Shown one piece after another: positions 36,203-48,248 of a stretch of DNA of 64,000 nt. The position numbers and the translations under genes were made by a program. This stretch comes from Apiosordaria backusii. Taxonomy: Eukaryota; Ascomycota; Sordariomycetes; Sordariales; Lasiosphaeriaceae. Where the stretch lies: positions 1,054,001 to 1,118,000 of the forward strand of contig JAUKTV010000013.1 of NCBI GenBank assembly GCA_030549205.1, written 5' to 3'. Below the pieces are notes generated by a model. That model ran no database searches. It was given only the letters and a program-made list of their open reading frames with translations, and was not told the origin of the DNA. Numbering within the stretch: the first letter of the stretch is position 1; each line of letters starts with the position of its first letter.

Positions 36203-37207
36203 CTTCTGGGTTTAGGACAACTTGATCAACGAACCCGAACACCGGGGGTCGAACGGCGGATGGTTTAAGCTTAAATGGAATCTCCGCAATTGTCAGCAAT
36301 CGAGAGCTGGTCTCGGCAGATCGGTAACAGTGGCACCTTCCTGTTTCGAACAGCTTCATCCAAGTGACTCTGACCAAGTCGGCGAGCTGAGAAAGGAACT
36401 CCCCAGCCATCCTTGCTCCATCGATACAACTCTCTTGCTCAGTGGCGGGCCTAAGACAAAACAATTCGAAGAGGTGTGAACTGATTGCCGATTCGCTCTA
36501 TTGTATCTCGGAGAGCATTCTGCCCACGATCAACCAACAACATGGTCGTCAACTTGGTGTTGCTGTTGAAAGCACAAGCTAGGGTTAGGGCCCATAGCCA
36601 GTAGTCTTGCCATGAGTCTCAACCTATAATCTTGGATCCAAGACATCGAACAAACTCCTATACCTCTGTCACCCCCAAGCTGTGACAAATGGATTGCAGA
36701 GGCCGCCCAGTCGCCATGCGGATTGAGCTACCTTCAGATCCCGTGAAACGTGGGACATACCAGTCAAGACCTCAAACCTCGGTGGAAGCAAGCTTGCAAG
36801 CTTGGAGGGCGTGTATGAAGCCGGTGATATAAATGAGATCCCATATCAACACCGACCTCATGAACTCCATTTCTCGTTGCAAATCCCACCGTTGAACTGC
36901 CACGCCAAGACCGCCCCCGGCAGTGGAGGCACGTTTCAATTGCCCCGCATCGCGCTCCTCGACCCTCAACAGCGCGTGAGAAAAGGAACCCCGCGATCGC
37001 AATTCCACAACAGCCCTGCAGCATCTACCATAAACCCCGCACCCCCATTATTAATCTTTTTCTGAACCCTTCGCGCATCGTGAAAATCCCATTCATTCCA
37101 GGGCCCTCAATCGCCAATTCCATTTTTCTTGATATTCATATCTCCAGCCTTCTCTCTTCTATCCTCTCCAGAATTCTCTCCTCTCCAAACCTCACAAAAC
37201 CTTACAA
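36203..37207. promoter_or_regulatory. Divergent intergenic region, methyltransferase and thioredoxin
   Basis: One kilobase between divergent starts. Several open frames are present but none has introns, motifs or conserved-looking composition. The 100 bp before the thioredoxin ATG are pyrimidine-rich. Confidence 0.45.
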
Positions 37208-37780
37208 ATGGCCGAGCCAATCCCAATCTCCACCCCGAGAGAGCTCACGGAGCTCATCACCTCCACCAAATACGTCATTCTCGACTTTTGGGCCGAGTGG
37301 TAATGTTTACGTTTTCTTCCCCCGTCCCTTTCCCCCTTTCGCCCCTCCCCCCTATTCATTACTAACTGACGTCCCTTTTCCTTCCCTCTCAGGTGTGGAC
37401 CCTGCAAAGCCATCGCCCCCCTCTTCGCCAAGCTCTCCAAGTCCTACTCCCTCCCCGGCCAGCTCGCCTTTGCCAAAGTCGACGTCGACGCCTCGGCCGA
37501 CATCGCCAAGGAGTACGGCATCACCGCCATGCCCTCCTTCGTCTTCGTCGTCGACGGCCAGGTCGGCAAGGGCGTCGACGTCCAGGGCCGCAAGCTCGGC
37601 GGCGGCGTCAAGCTCGGCGAGGGCGAGAGCGCCGAGAGGGTGGTCCAGATCCGCGGCGCCGACCCCAGGAACCTGTCGCTTTTGGCGACCGAGTTGGGCG
37701 AGCTGGCCAAGAAGAGCGCTGAGACTCCTGCTGCTGCTGAGGAGGCCCCCGAGGAGGAGGAGGAGGCTGCCACTGCTTAA
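37208..37780 (+). CDS. Thioredoxin
   Basis: Two exons, 37208-37299 and 37393-37780, give 159 aa. The intron falls inside the active-site Trp codon. The redox motif WCGPC is at residues 31-35 and the cis-proline loop TAMPSF has P78. The fold's strands are clear (YVILDFWAEW, LAFAKVDVD, SFVFVVDGQ). It reduces protein disulfides using thioredoxin reductase. Compared with a classical 105-aa thioredoxin it has an extended region after residue 90 and a tail of Ala and Glu at the C-terminus, more like the thioredoxin-fold part of larger fungal thioredoxin-like proteins. No targeting peptide, so cytosolic. Confidence 0.9.
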
Positions 37781-38258
37781 AAGGGACTCGCATTTGTGGG
37801 GTCAAGGATATGATACTTTGGTACGATATGATATGGTTCAACACGGTCGAACGGTAGTTTTCGACGGAGACCTGGGGAAGTGGATTCCGCAACCACCGAG
37901 CCTGTTCTGCGGTTCTGTCGCTACCTTAGAATTGGAACGGACGGCCGTTGCAGTACGGGTTAGCTTTTCTGCGGCTCGCATGGCGCGTTTGGTAAAGAGC
38001 CCTGAAGTTTTTCTGACACTATTGCTGTGAACACCTTGGGATACCCTCATTCTAGCAAGCATGCATACAGACAGCATTATTTGTTCTTCCAATGAACGAA
38101 ATGGTATTCACTTCAACTACCCAATGCAGCATGCTGTCGAAGGTCTCTTTCTGCCCCTAAACTCCTTGGACCCAAGTGGATCAAAATCTATCAAACGCCG
38201 TGCTAACCCAACGCTCGCTGTTATATATAACACTACAAATACAAATCTCTAGCCATCT
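37781..38258. other. Intergenic region between convergent genes
   Basis: 3' regions of the thioredoxin and the large WD40 gene. No gene seen. Confidence 0.5.
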
Positions 38259-41200
38259 TTAACCACTCAAGTCCGAGCTTGGCCTCCCTCCACTGGCATG
38301 CGATGACGTCCCCCGACTCCAAAGATGCCGATATGGCGACCCGTCCCGACGCACCTGCAAAGGGTTCGCCGGCGCCATCATGTCCTCGTTGGCGGGGATG
38401 GACCGGACCTCAGACTCGCTGCCTGCTTGGTCCAGATGAGATCCAGCCGGCAGAGACATACGTTTATTCTTCATATCCTGTGGCTTTCCATCAGTGCTGC
38501 TTCTCACCACATGGGCAGCAGGCAGCAGGCCCGTTCCTGTGCTCTGTCGTCTGGATGTTGGTGCCGGCTGTTCGGCACTGTCATTTTCCTTCTCATGGCC
38601 AGGGCCCGCGTCGACCTGGTTCCGCTTCGTCAAGGAGCTAAGACTGCCGCTGCTCTTGTGCCCGCCCGTGCCGCTAACATTTTGACCCGATGAGGAAGCA
38701 TTGACTTTAAACGCAGTTATCCCCCGCCATCTGTTCAAGTTCCAAAATGAAGACGTCGTGCTGCCTCCTCCGGAACCCACTCCTGTTCCTGCGGGCGAGT
38801 CGGGCGGGTCGTTTTCACTCGCTGACATGTATGTAAAACTGGGTGTTGGAGGCACTGACATCTCCTCTTCCGGCTCTTTCGATCTGCGCCTTTCACGAAG
38901 CAGTCGCGAAGGGACACGCGAGGGTGCATTGCTAAACACGCTCGCTGTTGGACTGGTCAAGGTGCTGCCGGCCCTATTTCTCGTCGTGATGGTGGAGTTG
39001 GCATAAGGCTGCTTTCTGGCCTCGCTCGCCAAGTTGACTTGTGAACTCAGGGGCGTCCGATTGATCTTGGACGGACTCATCGATCTTTCACTGCCGGCTG
39101 GTGTGGCACTCCCGTTTAGCAGCGCGCTGGACCGCTTGTCGCCTCCATTTTCGATCCCTTGGCGCCAGCTGAGAATCCGGTCAGAGCTGCCGCCAACTGC
39201 GCCTAGTTGTGGCGAGAACGGCCCTGGAGCAATGGGCTGGGTGAGAGATCCTCTTCTGCTGCGTGTAATGCTACCACCACTGGTTCTTGTCATCACGCTG
39301 CCACTTCGACCTAGACCGTTGCCGCTCATAAACCCACTGTTGGGCGCAAGCTTCCGACTGAACGTGCTTCCTGTTTCCCAGCTCTCGTGTCTTCGCTTGG
39401 CAGAGGCGCAATCCTGACGAAAGACCTTGATAATGCCAGTATCCCCTGTGGTGATGAGGATGTTGCCATCGTAGTGAGTAGACCTGGCAATGTAAGCGGG
39501 ACTTGGCTCTGGCCTTTTCGCTGTGTATTCCGATGGCGGCGGAACGTGAGACCCAGTTGTGCTCACTGCCGCACTTGCAACCTCATCCAGGCTCTGCAGA
39601 ACGACGGGTGGGGGGTTGCATAAGTCGTAGATCGGATCTCCGCTCTGACCGAGAAGCATCCTCGTCTGCGTCGGGGCAAAAAGTGCTGTGGTGACAATCT
39701 CGCCGTGCGCCTCGAAATACTCACAAGGCGATTTGTCCTTGTCTGTCGTGAGCGCCACTCCATTGCTTGTCACACTCCACACAAAGGCCTTGCGATCCTC
39801 GCTGCCACAAACCACGTATTTGCCGTCGTCAGAAAAAGTGGCAGCAATTTGGCTGCTAGAGTTCTCATGCCCCTTGAGCTTGATTTCCATAGACTGGTCT
39901 CGTAAACTGTAGATCCTAATCCGGCTGTCATTAGACGTAACAAGCACTCGCACCTCTGTGTTGCTTGGCACGTCTGTGGAAGCATGCGACGCCGCGCTGG
40001 AACCCGGTGGGTGATGAGACGGGTAGGCCGGTGTAGGTGGGTGAACAAACATGGTCTGGATACCTGTGATCTTGCTTCCTTTGGCATTTTTGCCGCGAGA
40101 GGATCGTACGTGTATTTGCGTTTGCTGTTTCAGACCTTCGGTTTCGAAAAATACACAGAGGCCGTTCAGAAGGCCTGCAATGGCTATCTTGCCGTCAGGA
40201 GAGAAGGCAACAGCCGTGATGAGGTCTGGCAGATTGGCTGAAAAGGCAACCGCCTTGTCTGGAATGCTCCATAAGCGCAGCATAGTATCCAAAGAGCCGG
40301 CCAAAAAGAAGCGGTCGTCTCGAGGGTGGAATGCTAGTCGCGTGACAAAGTCCTTGTGTTTGAAGGTGCAAAGACTTTCTTTTCGGCTGAGATGCCACAG
40401 TCTCACAGTCTTGTCCATGGAGGACGATAGCAAGAAGTTGTTTTTGCTCCAGCTGAGGTCCAGAACCTCCCCAGTGTGCCCCTCAAACTCCATCAGTGGC
40501 CGGCCCCTGAATACAGGTGCACTAAGCCGTTCTCCAGGCCCGCCATTGACAGCCTCATCATCTTCATGTGCTCGTCGCTCTTCGGGTGTTGTCAAGACTG
40601 CCCATATTCTGACAATGTGGTCTCGCCCTCCCGTGGCCAAGTACTTCCCGTCTCTACTGAATTCGGTTGCCCAGATTGCACCGCCCGATCTTGCCGTCTT
40701 GCGATCACCGCCACCAGCCACGCTAACTGTCACAACAGGAGCCTTGTTGGCGTCGGCCTTGTCTTCATCCTTGGGAGGTCTCGTGCCAACCAACTCTTGG
40801 GCCAGAAACATGCGATTGAACTCTCTTGCTTTCTTGTTGGTCGCCTTGGTTCGAATGTATCGGGGTGGTTCCTTGTGATGTGGCACATAGCCACCCCCCA
40901 TGACGGGATTGCTTAATGTCTGGCTGAAGACTCGAGCATTGGTGCCGTCCATCCGGGCCTCGGCGCCGAATTCCGAATCCGAGTCGAGATCGCCCGCGTC
41001 TTTTTTGCGGCCACCGCGCATGCTCAAGCGGCTGAGAAACGAACCTCCTTTTTTGCTGTTGAAATCCAAGACACAATCGTCAGCCAGTTGTTCCTTGGCG
41101 AGTATTGCCTGACTGATATGGTGATTCTGCCTACCTCTTGTCCTTGGTGGCATCCCCCGCCGGCGTCACAGCTCTCAAGAAGTCTGAACTGGAACGTGCT

Positions 41201-42260
41201 ATCCCTTCGGCCATATGCATCGAGCGCCGGCCGGGTATGGGGTGCTCGCTGTTTCGCCGTAGGTATATTTGCTATACGCGTATACGGTCAGATACCCTAT
41301 CGTAAAGTACCCAGCTCCACCAACCATGACCATCACTGCTACTGACCTGCGACAGGGGATCTAGAGCCGGACTAGGTATCGGCGACGGTGTATGTGCGTT
41401 TTGGTTTACTCCAATCGTGATACCCGGCCCAGTTGTCCCAGTACCGGCGGCGGTCGTTTGGTCGCCAGTGTCGTCGGCATTCTCATGATCGCCCTCTTTT
41501 TCCCTGCCCTTTTCCCTTTCCTTTTCCTTCTCTTTCTCCTTCCCGTTCAATCCAATCGAAGTGTAGCTCCGTGAAAGCTTGGTGGATGTCCTTTTGCTGG
41601 TCCCTGGGGGCTGTGTTGTTGAAGTGTTGGCTGCGCTAGGGGACGGAATCGGAGAGGAACGGTTCTGTTGGTTGCTGTTGCTGCCTGATGCCATCGCGTG
41701 AGCTCCTAAGCTTGTAGCCATGGCTCCCAGAGGCCCGTCTGCAGAAAGCAAGGGAGCAGGTGAAGAAACGGAGGATAACGTCACGGCCGCGTATGCCAGT
41801 CACCAGGGCCTCGCATTTGCATGTCTCACAGACTCGGCCAACCAAACAAAAACAAGTAGTCCTGCGACTTGCGACTTGCGATTGGCAACCTGACAGCTCG
41901 CAACGGGCAAAGCAATGATGGAATGGGAACGGGACCAGGAAAACGGTCAGGGGAAACGTGATATTCCATTGCTCCTTTGGGGGTACTCGTAATTTTGATG
42001 ATATCCACAAATGGAAGGCTAGGCGACTTACCTCGGAAACCACCCGAGATGCTGGTTGATCTTGGCAGCGACTGTTGCAGCGGCGGCGTTCCCAGGACCC
42101 TGGATCGCGACAGTGATGATGCCCTGCTACTAGCGACCCCCCGGGCCGGTGGTGGTGATGGCTCGCTTTCACTGTGCTGGTGATGCTTGTGCTGGTGCTC
42201 GGGTGCCCGCGTGCGAACGGGTGCAACCGCCTTTATTGTAGACCAGATGCTGCTGGCCAT
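38259..42260 (-). CDS. Large WD40-repeat protein, DGR2/WDR44-like
   Basis: Four exons: 42032-42260, 41347-41738, 41135-41271 and 38259-41112; 1203 aa. The first three exons encode Ser/Pro-rich, low-complexity sequence with a KEKEKEKE tract and an SSDFLRAVTP motif. WD repeats run from about residue 405 to 700: GGAIWATEFSRDGKYLATGGRDHIVRIW, FEGHTGEVLDLSWSKNNFLLSSSMDKTVRLWHLS, FVTRLAFHP. The order and the linked RARK-type N-terminus match yeast Dgr2/Laf1 (YMR102C/YKL121W) and human WDR44. The C-terminal 400 residues are Ser/Gly-rich and probably disordered. Fungal members have no fixed function; WDR44 binds Rab11 in membrane traffic. Exon 3 is the least certain. Confidence 0.8.
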
Positions 42261-43375
42261 GTTGCCGTCGTGGACTCGAGACGATTTTTTGGCATTCTCA
42301 GGCTCTGCTGACCACCAACACGTCTGCCGTGTAACAACTGTTGGAGTACCGTTTCGAAGCAAGCATGAGCTTGGCCCGAAGCCGAGACTATACCCCTGCC
42401 TGTGTGTATTGTGTCTGCAGTCTTAACCACTCTGTACTAACCCTGGCGCACTGGACTGGCAAATGCGAGTTGTGGTGGTAAACTGGGGCAGTGCCCCGTG
42501 CGACCATGTAAGGCTGCTGCTGATAGGTACTTCGTATGGAGGAATCCTTCAACGTCGTCCGCACGGCACTTCCGTCTGCCGTTTGCCGTTTGCCGTTTTC
42601 CAAACCGGTTTGACAGTTGGGTGACCGTTGTGCAAAGTCGGACAAGGTGAATGCAGCGACGACGGCAAAGCGGCAAGCGGAGGATTTGACAGTTGTCCGT
42701 GTGTCCGTGTCCGACCTCAGCTTAGGTGGCGGGGTAAAAGAAAGCTGAATGCCTTGCGGATCGACCGACTGCGGGGAACGGAGACTGTGGGTGACGCAGG
42801 CGATCGGGATGGGGCCGAATACGCGTACTGATCAAAGAATGGGTACTGTGTCAAGAGAAACAGTTGTGTGTACGATGCGCGGAACGAATAAGAGAACGAT
42901 GGCCTGGCACGCCTGGGCTGTTTGTTGTTTCGAAAGTGGCTCAACAGGTTACATCCATCATCGAAGCCAGTCTGTTTCAACTGTTTGCAAACGGTGGCGC
43001 CAACCCCGAAATCCGTCCATGTGGATCTACACCGTACACTGCAACGGATGGAGCACCCACAGGATGCGCTGAAAGGACCAAGGGGGAAGTTGGGACAGCA
43101 TTGTGTATGTTTCCTTTCTTTCGTTTTTGGGTATCATATTATGTAGGAGGGTCTATTGTATACATATACTTAAGACTTTTTGTGACGCCGTCGATGATGT
43201 TTTTCCAGAGCCAAGCGAACAACGAACGATAGCAGCCGCTGTTAGCGCAAATAGAGCCTCCAGCTCCGAGCCGGGAACCCACCACAACAACAACATCTGC
43301 CGAGTGAGCACTCGTCATCCCAAGCCGAGCCCGTTGGACTGTCCGGGAACGGAGAATTCACCAGCAAACACGGCT
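42261..43375. other. Upstream region of the WD40 gene and 3' region of Pelota
   Basis: Probably contains a long 5' leader. It holds a short tandem run of TGCCGTT units at about 42570-42597. Open frames on both strands lack supporting features. Confidence 0.4.
42570..42597. repeat. TGCCGTT tandem run
   Basis: Three to four imperfect 7-bp units on the plus strand in the promoter-proximal region of the WD40 gene. Confidence 0.5.
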
Positions 43376-44617
43376 TTATATTATTGTGGTCCCCGCTGCG
43401 GACCCTGCTACTTGAGCCCCATCCTCGTCGTCGTCGTCCTCATCGAGATCATGCAATGGGTATGTCAGGAGCGCAGCGATCCCGCCCAACGCATCCAGCC
43501 GCTGCCCGCTCTCGTGGTCGCTGCTGAGTAGTCTTACATCGCCGCCGTCCGCCCTAACCTTGTCCACCAGTGCAACATACTTCTGCCTCTCCGCCACGTC
43601 CATGCTCTTGAAAAAGGCGCTGTTGACCATCAGCACACCGCCGCCACGGCCCACAGCACCTTCTCTGATCGCCTTTGCGACTGGTTTGACACCGTACCAC
43701 GCTCTCCCATCATCCTGGCGAAGCTTTTGGTAGAAACTGTCCATCATGCTTGTTTCATTTGTGAACTTGGCGTCGCGCATCGTTGCCTGCGCCTCGGGGC
43801 TCTTCAGGACCTCATTGAGACTGTGTACATGTCCTGTGCTCGTGTGCACAACCGCTGCCTCCTTCGCCAGTCGTGCCAATGGCTTGTCGCCTTTCTTCTC
43901 GGCGTGTTCCTTCATGTACGCCCGGAAGTTTTGTGCCACGAAGCCAGGACTGGCGAGCAGTAGTTGCTTGGGGATGCCGGAGCGTGAGTAGGGGTCGTTG
44001 AAGTTGATAGCGGCGAGCAGGGCTGACAGAACCTTCCCGTAAAAGTCTGACATGCCTCCCTCCGTTTCCTTGCGCGACGATCTCTTTTTTGGGATGGTGT
44101 GCTCGATTCGTTGCTTGACCACCGTCCGTGACTGGGTGATCAGGCAGAGGTTGGCCACGCCCTCCTGCATCACAATGGCAAACACAACGTCCTTGTTGGC
44201 CGTCTCGCTGACGGCTTCTGCGAGCTGCGAGCGGGCCACAGAGTCCCAGCCTTGCATCTTCCATATTGTAAACTTGATGTCTCGGTCACTGTACTTGAGT
44301 GAGATGGTGTGATACTGTCCCACGGCGGCGATTTCGTTCTCGTTGACAATGGTGCCCATGACCCTGAGCTCCGACGCGCGAGGATCGAACGAGGTATCGG
44401 TGACCTTGACGGCCAGCTCGACGCGCACTTTTTGGGTTGATGTCGAGCCTGTTGAACTTTCGGTCGTGACTTTGCGCAATGTTGGGGCGTAGACGATGTC
44501 GCCGATTGCGATCAGGTTGTTGGCATGCCACAGGTCTTCTGGGTCGGTGATAATGAGCTCGACGCCCTCCGTCTCGTCGATGCTCGCCACCGTTTGTCGT
44601 CTGGAAGCGAAGCGCAT
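43376..44617 (-). CDS. DOM34: Ribosome-rescue factor Pelota/Dom34
   Basis: Read as a single 413-aa frame. Pelota, with the GTPase Hbs1, enters the empty A site of stalled ribosomes and splits them with ABCE1 (no-go and non-stop decay). eRF1-like domain 1 covers residues 1-130 (DPEDLWHANNLIAIGDIV, then VRVELAVKVTDTSFDP). Domain 2 has the PGF motif in LLLASPGFVAQNF, and domain 3 runs to an acidic DLDEDDDDED tail. The GGQ loop of true release factors is missing, as expected. The N-terminus is odd: the usual M-K-L-I beta strand is not visible and the ATG comes directly before an RFASRRQ segment, so an unseen short first exon is possible. Confidence 0.88.
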   Translation of the reverse strand: MRFASRRQTVASIDETEGVELIITDPEDLWHANNLIAIGDIVYAPTLRKVTTESSTGSTSTQKVRVELAVKVTDTSFDPRASELRVMGTIVNENEIAAVGQYHTISLKYSDRDIKFTIWKMQGWDSVARSQLAEAVSETANKDVVFAIVMQEGVANLCLITQSRTVVKQRIEHTIPKKRSSRKETEGGMSDFYGKVLSALLAAINFNDPYSRSGIPKQLLLASPGFVAQNFRAYMKEHAEKKGDKPLARLAKEAAVVHTSTGHVHSLNEVLKSPEAQATMRDAKFTNETSMMDSFYQKLRQDDGRAWYGVKPVAKAIREGAVGRGGGVLMVNSAFFKSMDVAERQKYVALVDKVRADGGDVRLLSSDHESGQRLDALGGIAALLTYPLHDLDEDDDDEDGAQVAGSAAGTTII

Positions 44618-44731
44618 GTTGGCGTTTTCTCTCTCTCGAATCGCGCTTCGAATCTGGGGCTGTTTCTATGAGGTTAATGATGATGCAGTGTCGTTTGTGC
44701 CAAATTGCCGACTGGCTCTGAGGTCGCAGGG

Positions 44732-44739
44732 TATTTATA
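44732..44739 (-). promoter_or_regulatory. TATA box of the Pelota gene
   Basis: TATAAATA on the minus strand about 115 bp upstream of the ATG. Confidence 0.5.
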
Positions 44740-45137
44740 GTGGGATGCGACTTTCAAAGTTCACGACACAATGGTTCTGGCGGGGTTGGCCTTGCCTTGC
44801 CCCAAATTCAAACAACAGCGGGGTCTTCTTGGAAAGGCGGGGCACCCCACCATGGATATCTTCTTGGCATTTTTCAATGGAGATCTGCAAGAATTGGATT
44901 TCAAGATTGGGAACGGAGCTTCATCTGAACCTGACAAAACCATTGGTATCATCGCCTATTGACGTTGAGTTTTCAGGTGTTTTTTCTGTCTCTATGTCCA
45001 CTCTTTCTAGATGTTCAGGTTGAACTGCATTCTATCTTACTAATGTAAGAAAACCACCACACTGAGCTCTCCTCTGTCATGACTGCTCTGGAACACCACG
45101 AGTTTCCACTCTAATTAAGAGATAGTGGCCGCTGCAC

Positions 45138-45193
45138 TATACCCAGTCCCCAGATGGTTGGCGCCAGTAGGTCTCGAACCTACTCTGGGTATA
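45138..45193. other. Composite hairpin with a tRNA T-arm-like segment
   Basis: TATACCCAG (45138-45146) is perfectly complementary to CTGGGTATA (45185-45193). Directly inside the second arm lies a 6-bp stem AGTAGG/CCTACT (45166-45171/45179-45184) with a 7-nt loop. On the minus strand this loop reads TTCGAGA, like a tRNA T-loop and polymerase III B-box. No complete cloverleaf fits on either strand. It may be a tRNA-derived relic or a small structured element. Confidence 0.35.
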
Positions 45194-46412
45194 AGTAGCA
45201 GCCTCACAATATCCTCCACCAGTCTCGCCCCCTCTTTGCTCATCCACTCTACCATGACCACCCCCACAGAGCAGCCTCCTTCCGCTGGGCCGACCCCCAG
45301 TCCTATTAACCATCTCCTCCAATTCAACGACCTCACCACGCCACCCGGGAGAGTACTCTTTTTGACTTGATCTTGTCTTTGGCCTCTGCTTTATTATTCA
45401 CTCATATCTTGGTTTATATCATCATCTCCATCGTCAAACTCCACACTTCAAATTTGGCTAGCGTGCTGCGAGTGTTTTATGAGTCTATGTTTTACTCCAG
45501 ATTTCAAAGATATCAACATCAGTTCTGATACCAAGTCCTATTATCTATACCAGGTTACCAACCAAGGCTCTAACTATTGGCGCTGCCATGGCAGCAAACA
45601 TCACTTTCTATGCATGTCTGACGACACCTCGTCTCAATTCTCACCGACAGCGATCGATATTGCGGCTCTGCCGATAGCGTCCCAACAAATGCACCTTGAT
45701 TACCTCCGGCCATGGTGGACCTTACCAGGCTGTTTCTGGAGCGTACCTAGTCACGTCCTGGACAAAAAGACTGGTACTGCAGGCTAGTCAATGCATTACA
45801 TCCAACTTACACTTTTTAAAAGATTCAATAAGCTTGTTAACGATCCTTAAAGACCTATTAACCATATTTATAGACCTATGAACTATCTTTGAATGCCTGT
45901 TTAGCAATCTCAGAGGCATAGCTTAAGGTATATGTGTTTGCCAATGAAGCTACCTACTCCATAGGTAGGTAGTCTCTGGATACAATCTATATGACGGTAT
46001 AACGAGGCATCTAAATGTTGCGGTTCCCCGCCCCCATCGTCCGCAATTATCAGCCAGAGGTTGGCATGCCATCCGGATTCCAAATGGGCACAAAACCCCC
46101 GATAGTCTAAGGGACTTCATTTTAAACACAATTTATCTTCAGAATCTAGAATCCCAACTCGAACGGTGGCTTTCGTGGGGGTTGGTTGTCGGTGGTCTGA
46201 CCCCTTACGACCGAGTGGCGTCATCAGACCACTCGGCGCCAACATACAACGCACCTCGCCCAGGAACAGCGGATTTCCGCATGATGATGCAAGTAGTATA
46301 AGTTGGCCCAAAGGTATCCATTTTATTTCTACTTGGGGCCAAAAATTATTCAATTGTTGAGAAAACAATTGTCGATACCACTTCAACAAAAAGCATTCAC
46401 CATCAAGTGCAA

Positions 46413-48248
46413 ATGACCGAGTTGCACATAGATGCCGAGGTGACACTCTCACCTCCATCCACCTTCCTATCGCCATGCTCAAAATTCCGAATCTTAGTGC
46501 TGGGTAATCCAGAGTCCACCAAACAGGAACTCTTTTCCAGAGTTTTTGGTGTGGACCTCGAGAAGGTTTGTTTTTCCCCAATGTGGCCCCCCTTTTCCAC
46601 CCCTTTTTCCATCAAGTGACCGCTTGAATCTGACCACGCATACGAGTCAACAGAAACTCGTTTCGGACACCTTTGATCCCAAACACAACATCGAAACCGA
46701 GCTTGACCTTCAAGGTCAGAACGATCGCCTAGCTATACATGTCTCGCCAAATTTCCTGAATGGCGACCAGAAGAATTACGACAGAGTTCTCGATTTTCTG
46801 TCTAAGAGATCGGCCTCTGCCGATCAAGCCGACAATGTACACATGATATGGTACTGTGTCTCGGCCAGCGAGGAAAACCGAGGGATCTCAGACTTGGAGA
46901 AACACTTTTTCACACAGGACATCACTTCTGTCCGCGTTCCGATCGTGTTGGTCTACACCAAATACGACGAGTTTGTTAGTCACGTCATGCTGGAGTGGAT
47001 GAAAGGGGCCGGGTCTACTGAGCGCGGTGTCAGTAAAATCGCAGTTGGCCACGTCCTCAAGGATATATCTGCCAAGAAGTTTGAAGAGAACATCGCTCGT
47101 CACTGGGATAAAACCCTTTCGTTCTCCATTCCGCGAGTTTGTGTGTCTTCTGGTGATGAGGATGATGATATTCGCAGCTTTCAACAACTTGCAACCAGCA
47201 CGCTGGCCAGCTTGAAAGGAGATTCGGAGGTCAAACTTGCCTTTGCAACGGCACAACGAAGCTCCGCTTTGATATCATCGCAATGTACGTCTACCTGTCA
47301 TGTTTGGGATATTTCCATGCTAACATTTTACCAGTCTGCGCCGAAATAGCCACGGATTACTACGAAGTCGACACCGGCCACGCTCGCAAGATCCACGGCG
47401 TCGACATGCGCGATATTCTCCCCAACTTCTTTGCCAAAGCAGTCCAAATCTTCAACCTCCGCGACCCATCGTCCGTCCTCACCGACCCCTTACTCGTCAA
47501 CCGTGTCCTCGACTCAACCTTTGGCACCCACCAAAAGCCTCTGCTGGCTGAGTCCCTCCGAAGAAGCGGCACCGAATGCGGCAGCATCCTCCTGTCCCTC
47601 TCACCCCACGACCGCGCGGTGCTGCTCACCCAAGCCCTCGCCGGCATCATTCTCTTCCTGCACATGCTGGCAGACAGCCAATGGCCCCACGCCGAGACTC
47701 TGCCCTCCTCGGCCCCCCTATCCCCAGGGTACACCTTCTCCTCCACTCCCACCACCTCCTCCCATTTGCCCCCCTTCCATTCCAGCGGCGGCTCCGTAGG
47801 GTCAGATCTGAGCCAGCGTCAAATCTCCCGCGAGCTCGAGGACCTCCGCCTCGGCACAGGCAAGTCGATCCTGCTCGACACGATCGAGTCGTCATCCATC
47901 TTCACCCAGTGCCAGCTGAAGCAGGAGATTTCCGAGCTGATCCTCAAGGCGGTGACACTGGCGGAAAGGTCCGAGATCACGGGCGGCGGCGGGCCGGTGG
48001 GGGGGAACAACTACCGATTTGCGTATCATCAGCATCACGACGCTATGTTTTTAGAGGGGGCTTACGGCGGGGACGAGGAAGGGGTCGGGAAGGGGACGGC
48101 GATGGGGGATAGTTTAAGCGCGGCGGATATGATTCGGGACATGTCGATGACGTTTGTGAATGATAACAATGAGCTGAGGGAGGGCGGTGGCAGAGAGGGG
48201 GGGAATGTGAAGCTGCCTTGTGGGCTGACGATTTTGCCTTTGAATTGA
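46413..48248 (+). CDS. GTPase-like protein with degenerate P-loop, uncharacterised
   Basis: Three exons, 46413-46565, 46654-47284 and 47335-48248, give 565 aa. The strand and loop FRILVLGNPESTKQ at residues 25-38 occupy the Walker A position but lack the GKS/T of an active site. The block MIWYCVSASEENRGISDLE and the strand VPIVLVYTKYDEF (TKYD at 153-156 in place of NKxD) complete a G-domain order. Residues about 270-500 are helical, with a Pro/Ser-rich stretch around 390-420, and the C-terminus is Gly/Glu-rich. It resembles fungal G-domain proteins annotated only as hypothetical. Whether it binds GTP is doubtful given the altered P-loop. Membrane segments are absent. Confidence 0.72.

Larger units (their letters stand above)
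44618..46412. other. Long intergenic region with a structured hairpin element
   Basis: 1.8 kb without a convincing gene. A short frame at 45254-45370 starts MTTPTEQPP but has no recognisable partner exon. The hairpin at 45138-45193 is described separately. The last 250 bp form the promoter of the GTPase-like gene. Confidence 0.4.

Noticed and set aside
36572..36586. Telomere-like TTAGGG motif
   Set aside because: At most two imperfect units; too short to indicate an interstitial telomere.
38279..40916. Long plus-strand frames opposite the WD40 gene
   Set aside because: Antisense shadows of GC-rich coding sequence.
45115..45260. A complete tRNA gene on the minus strand (A-box-like and B-box-like motifs present)
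   Set aside because: The acceptor strands do not pair and no anticodon arm forms; only the T-arm-like hairpin is real.
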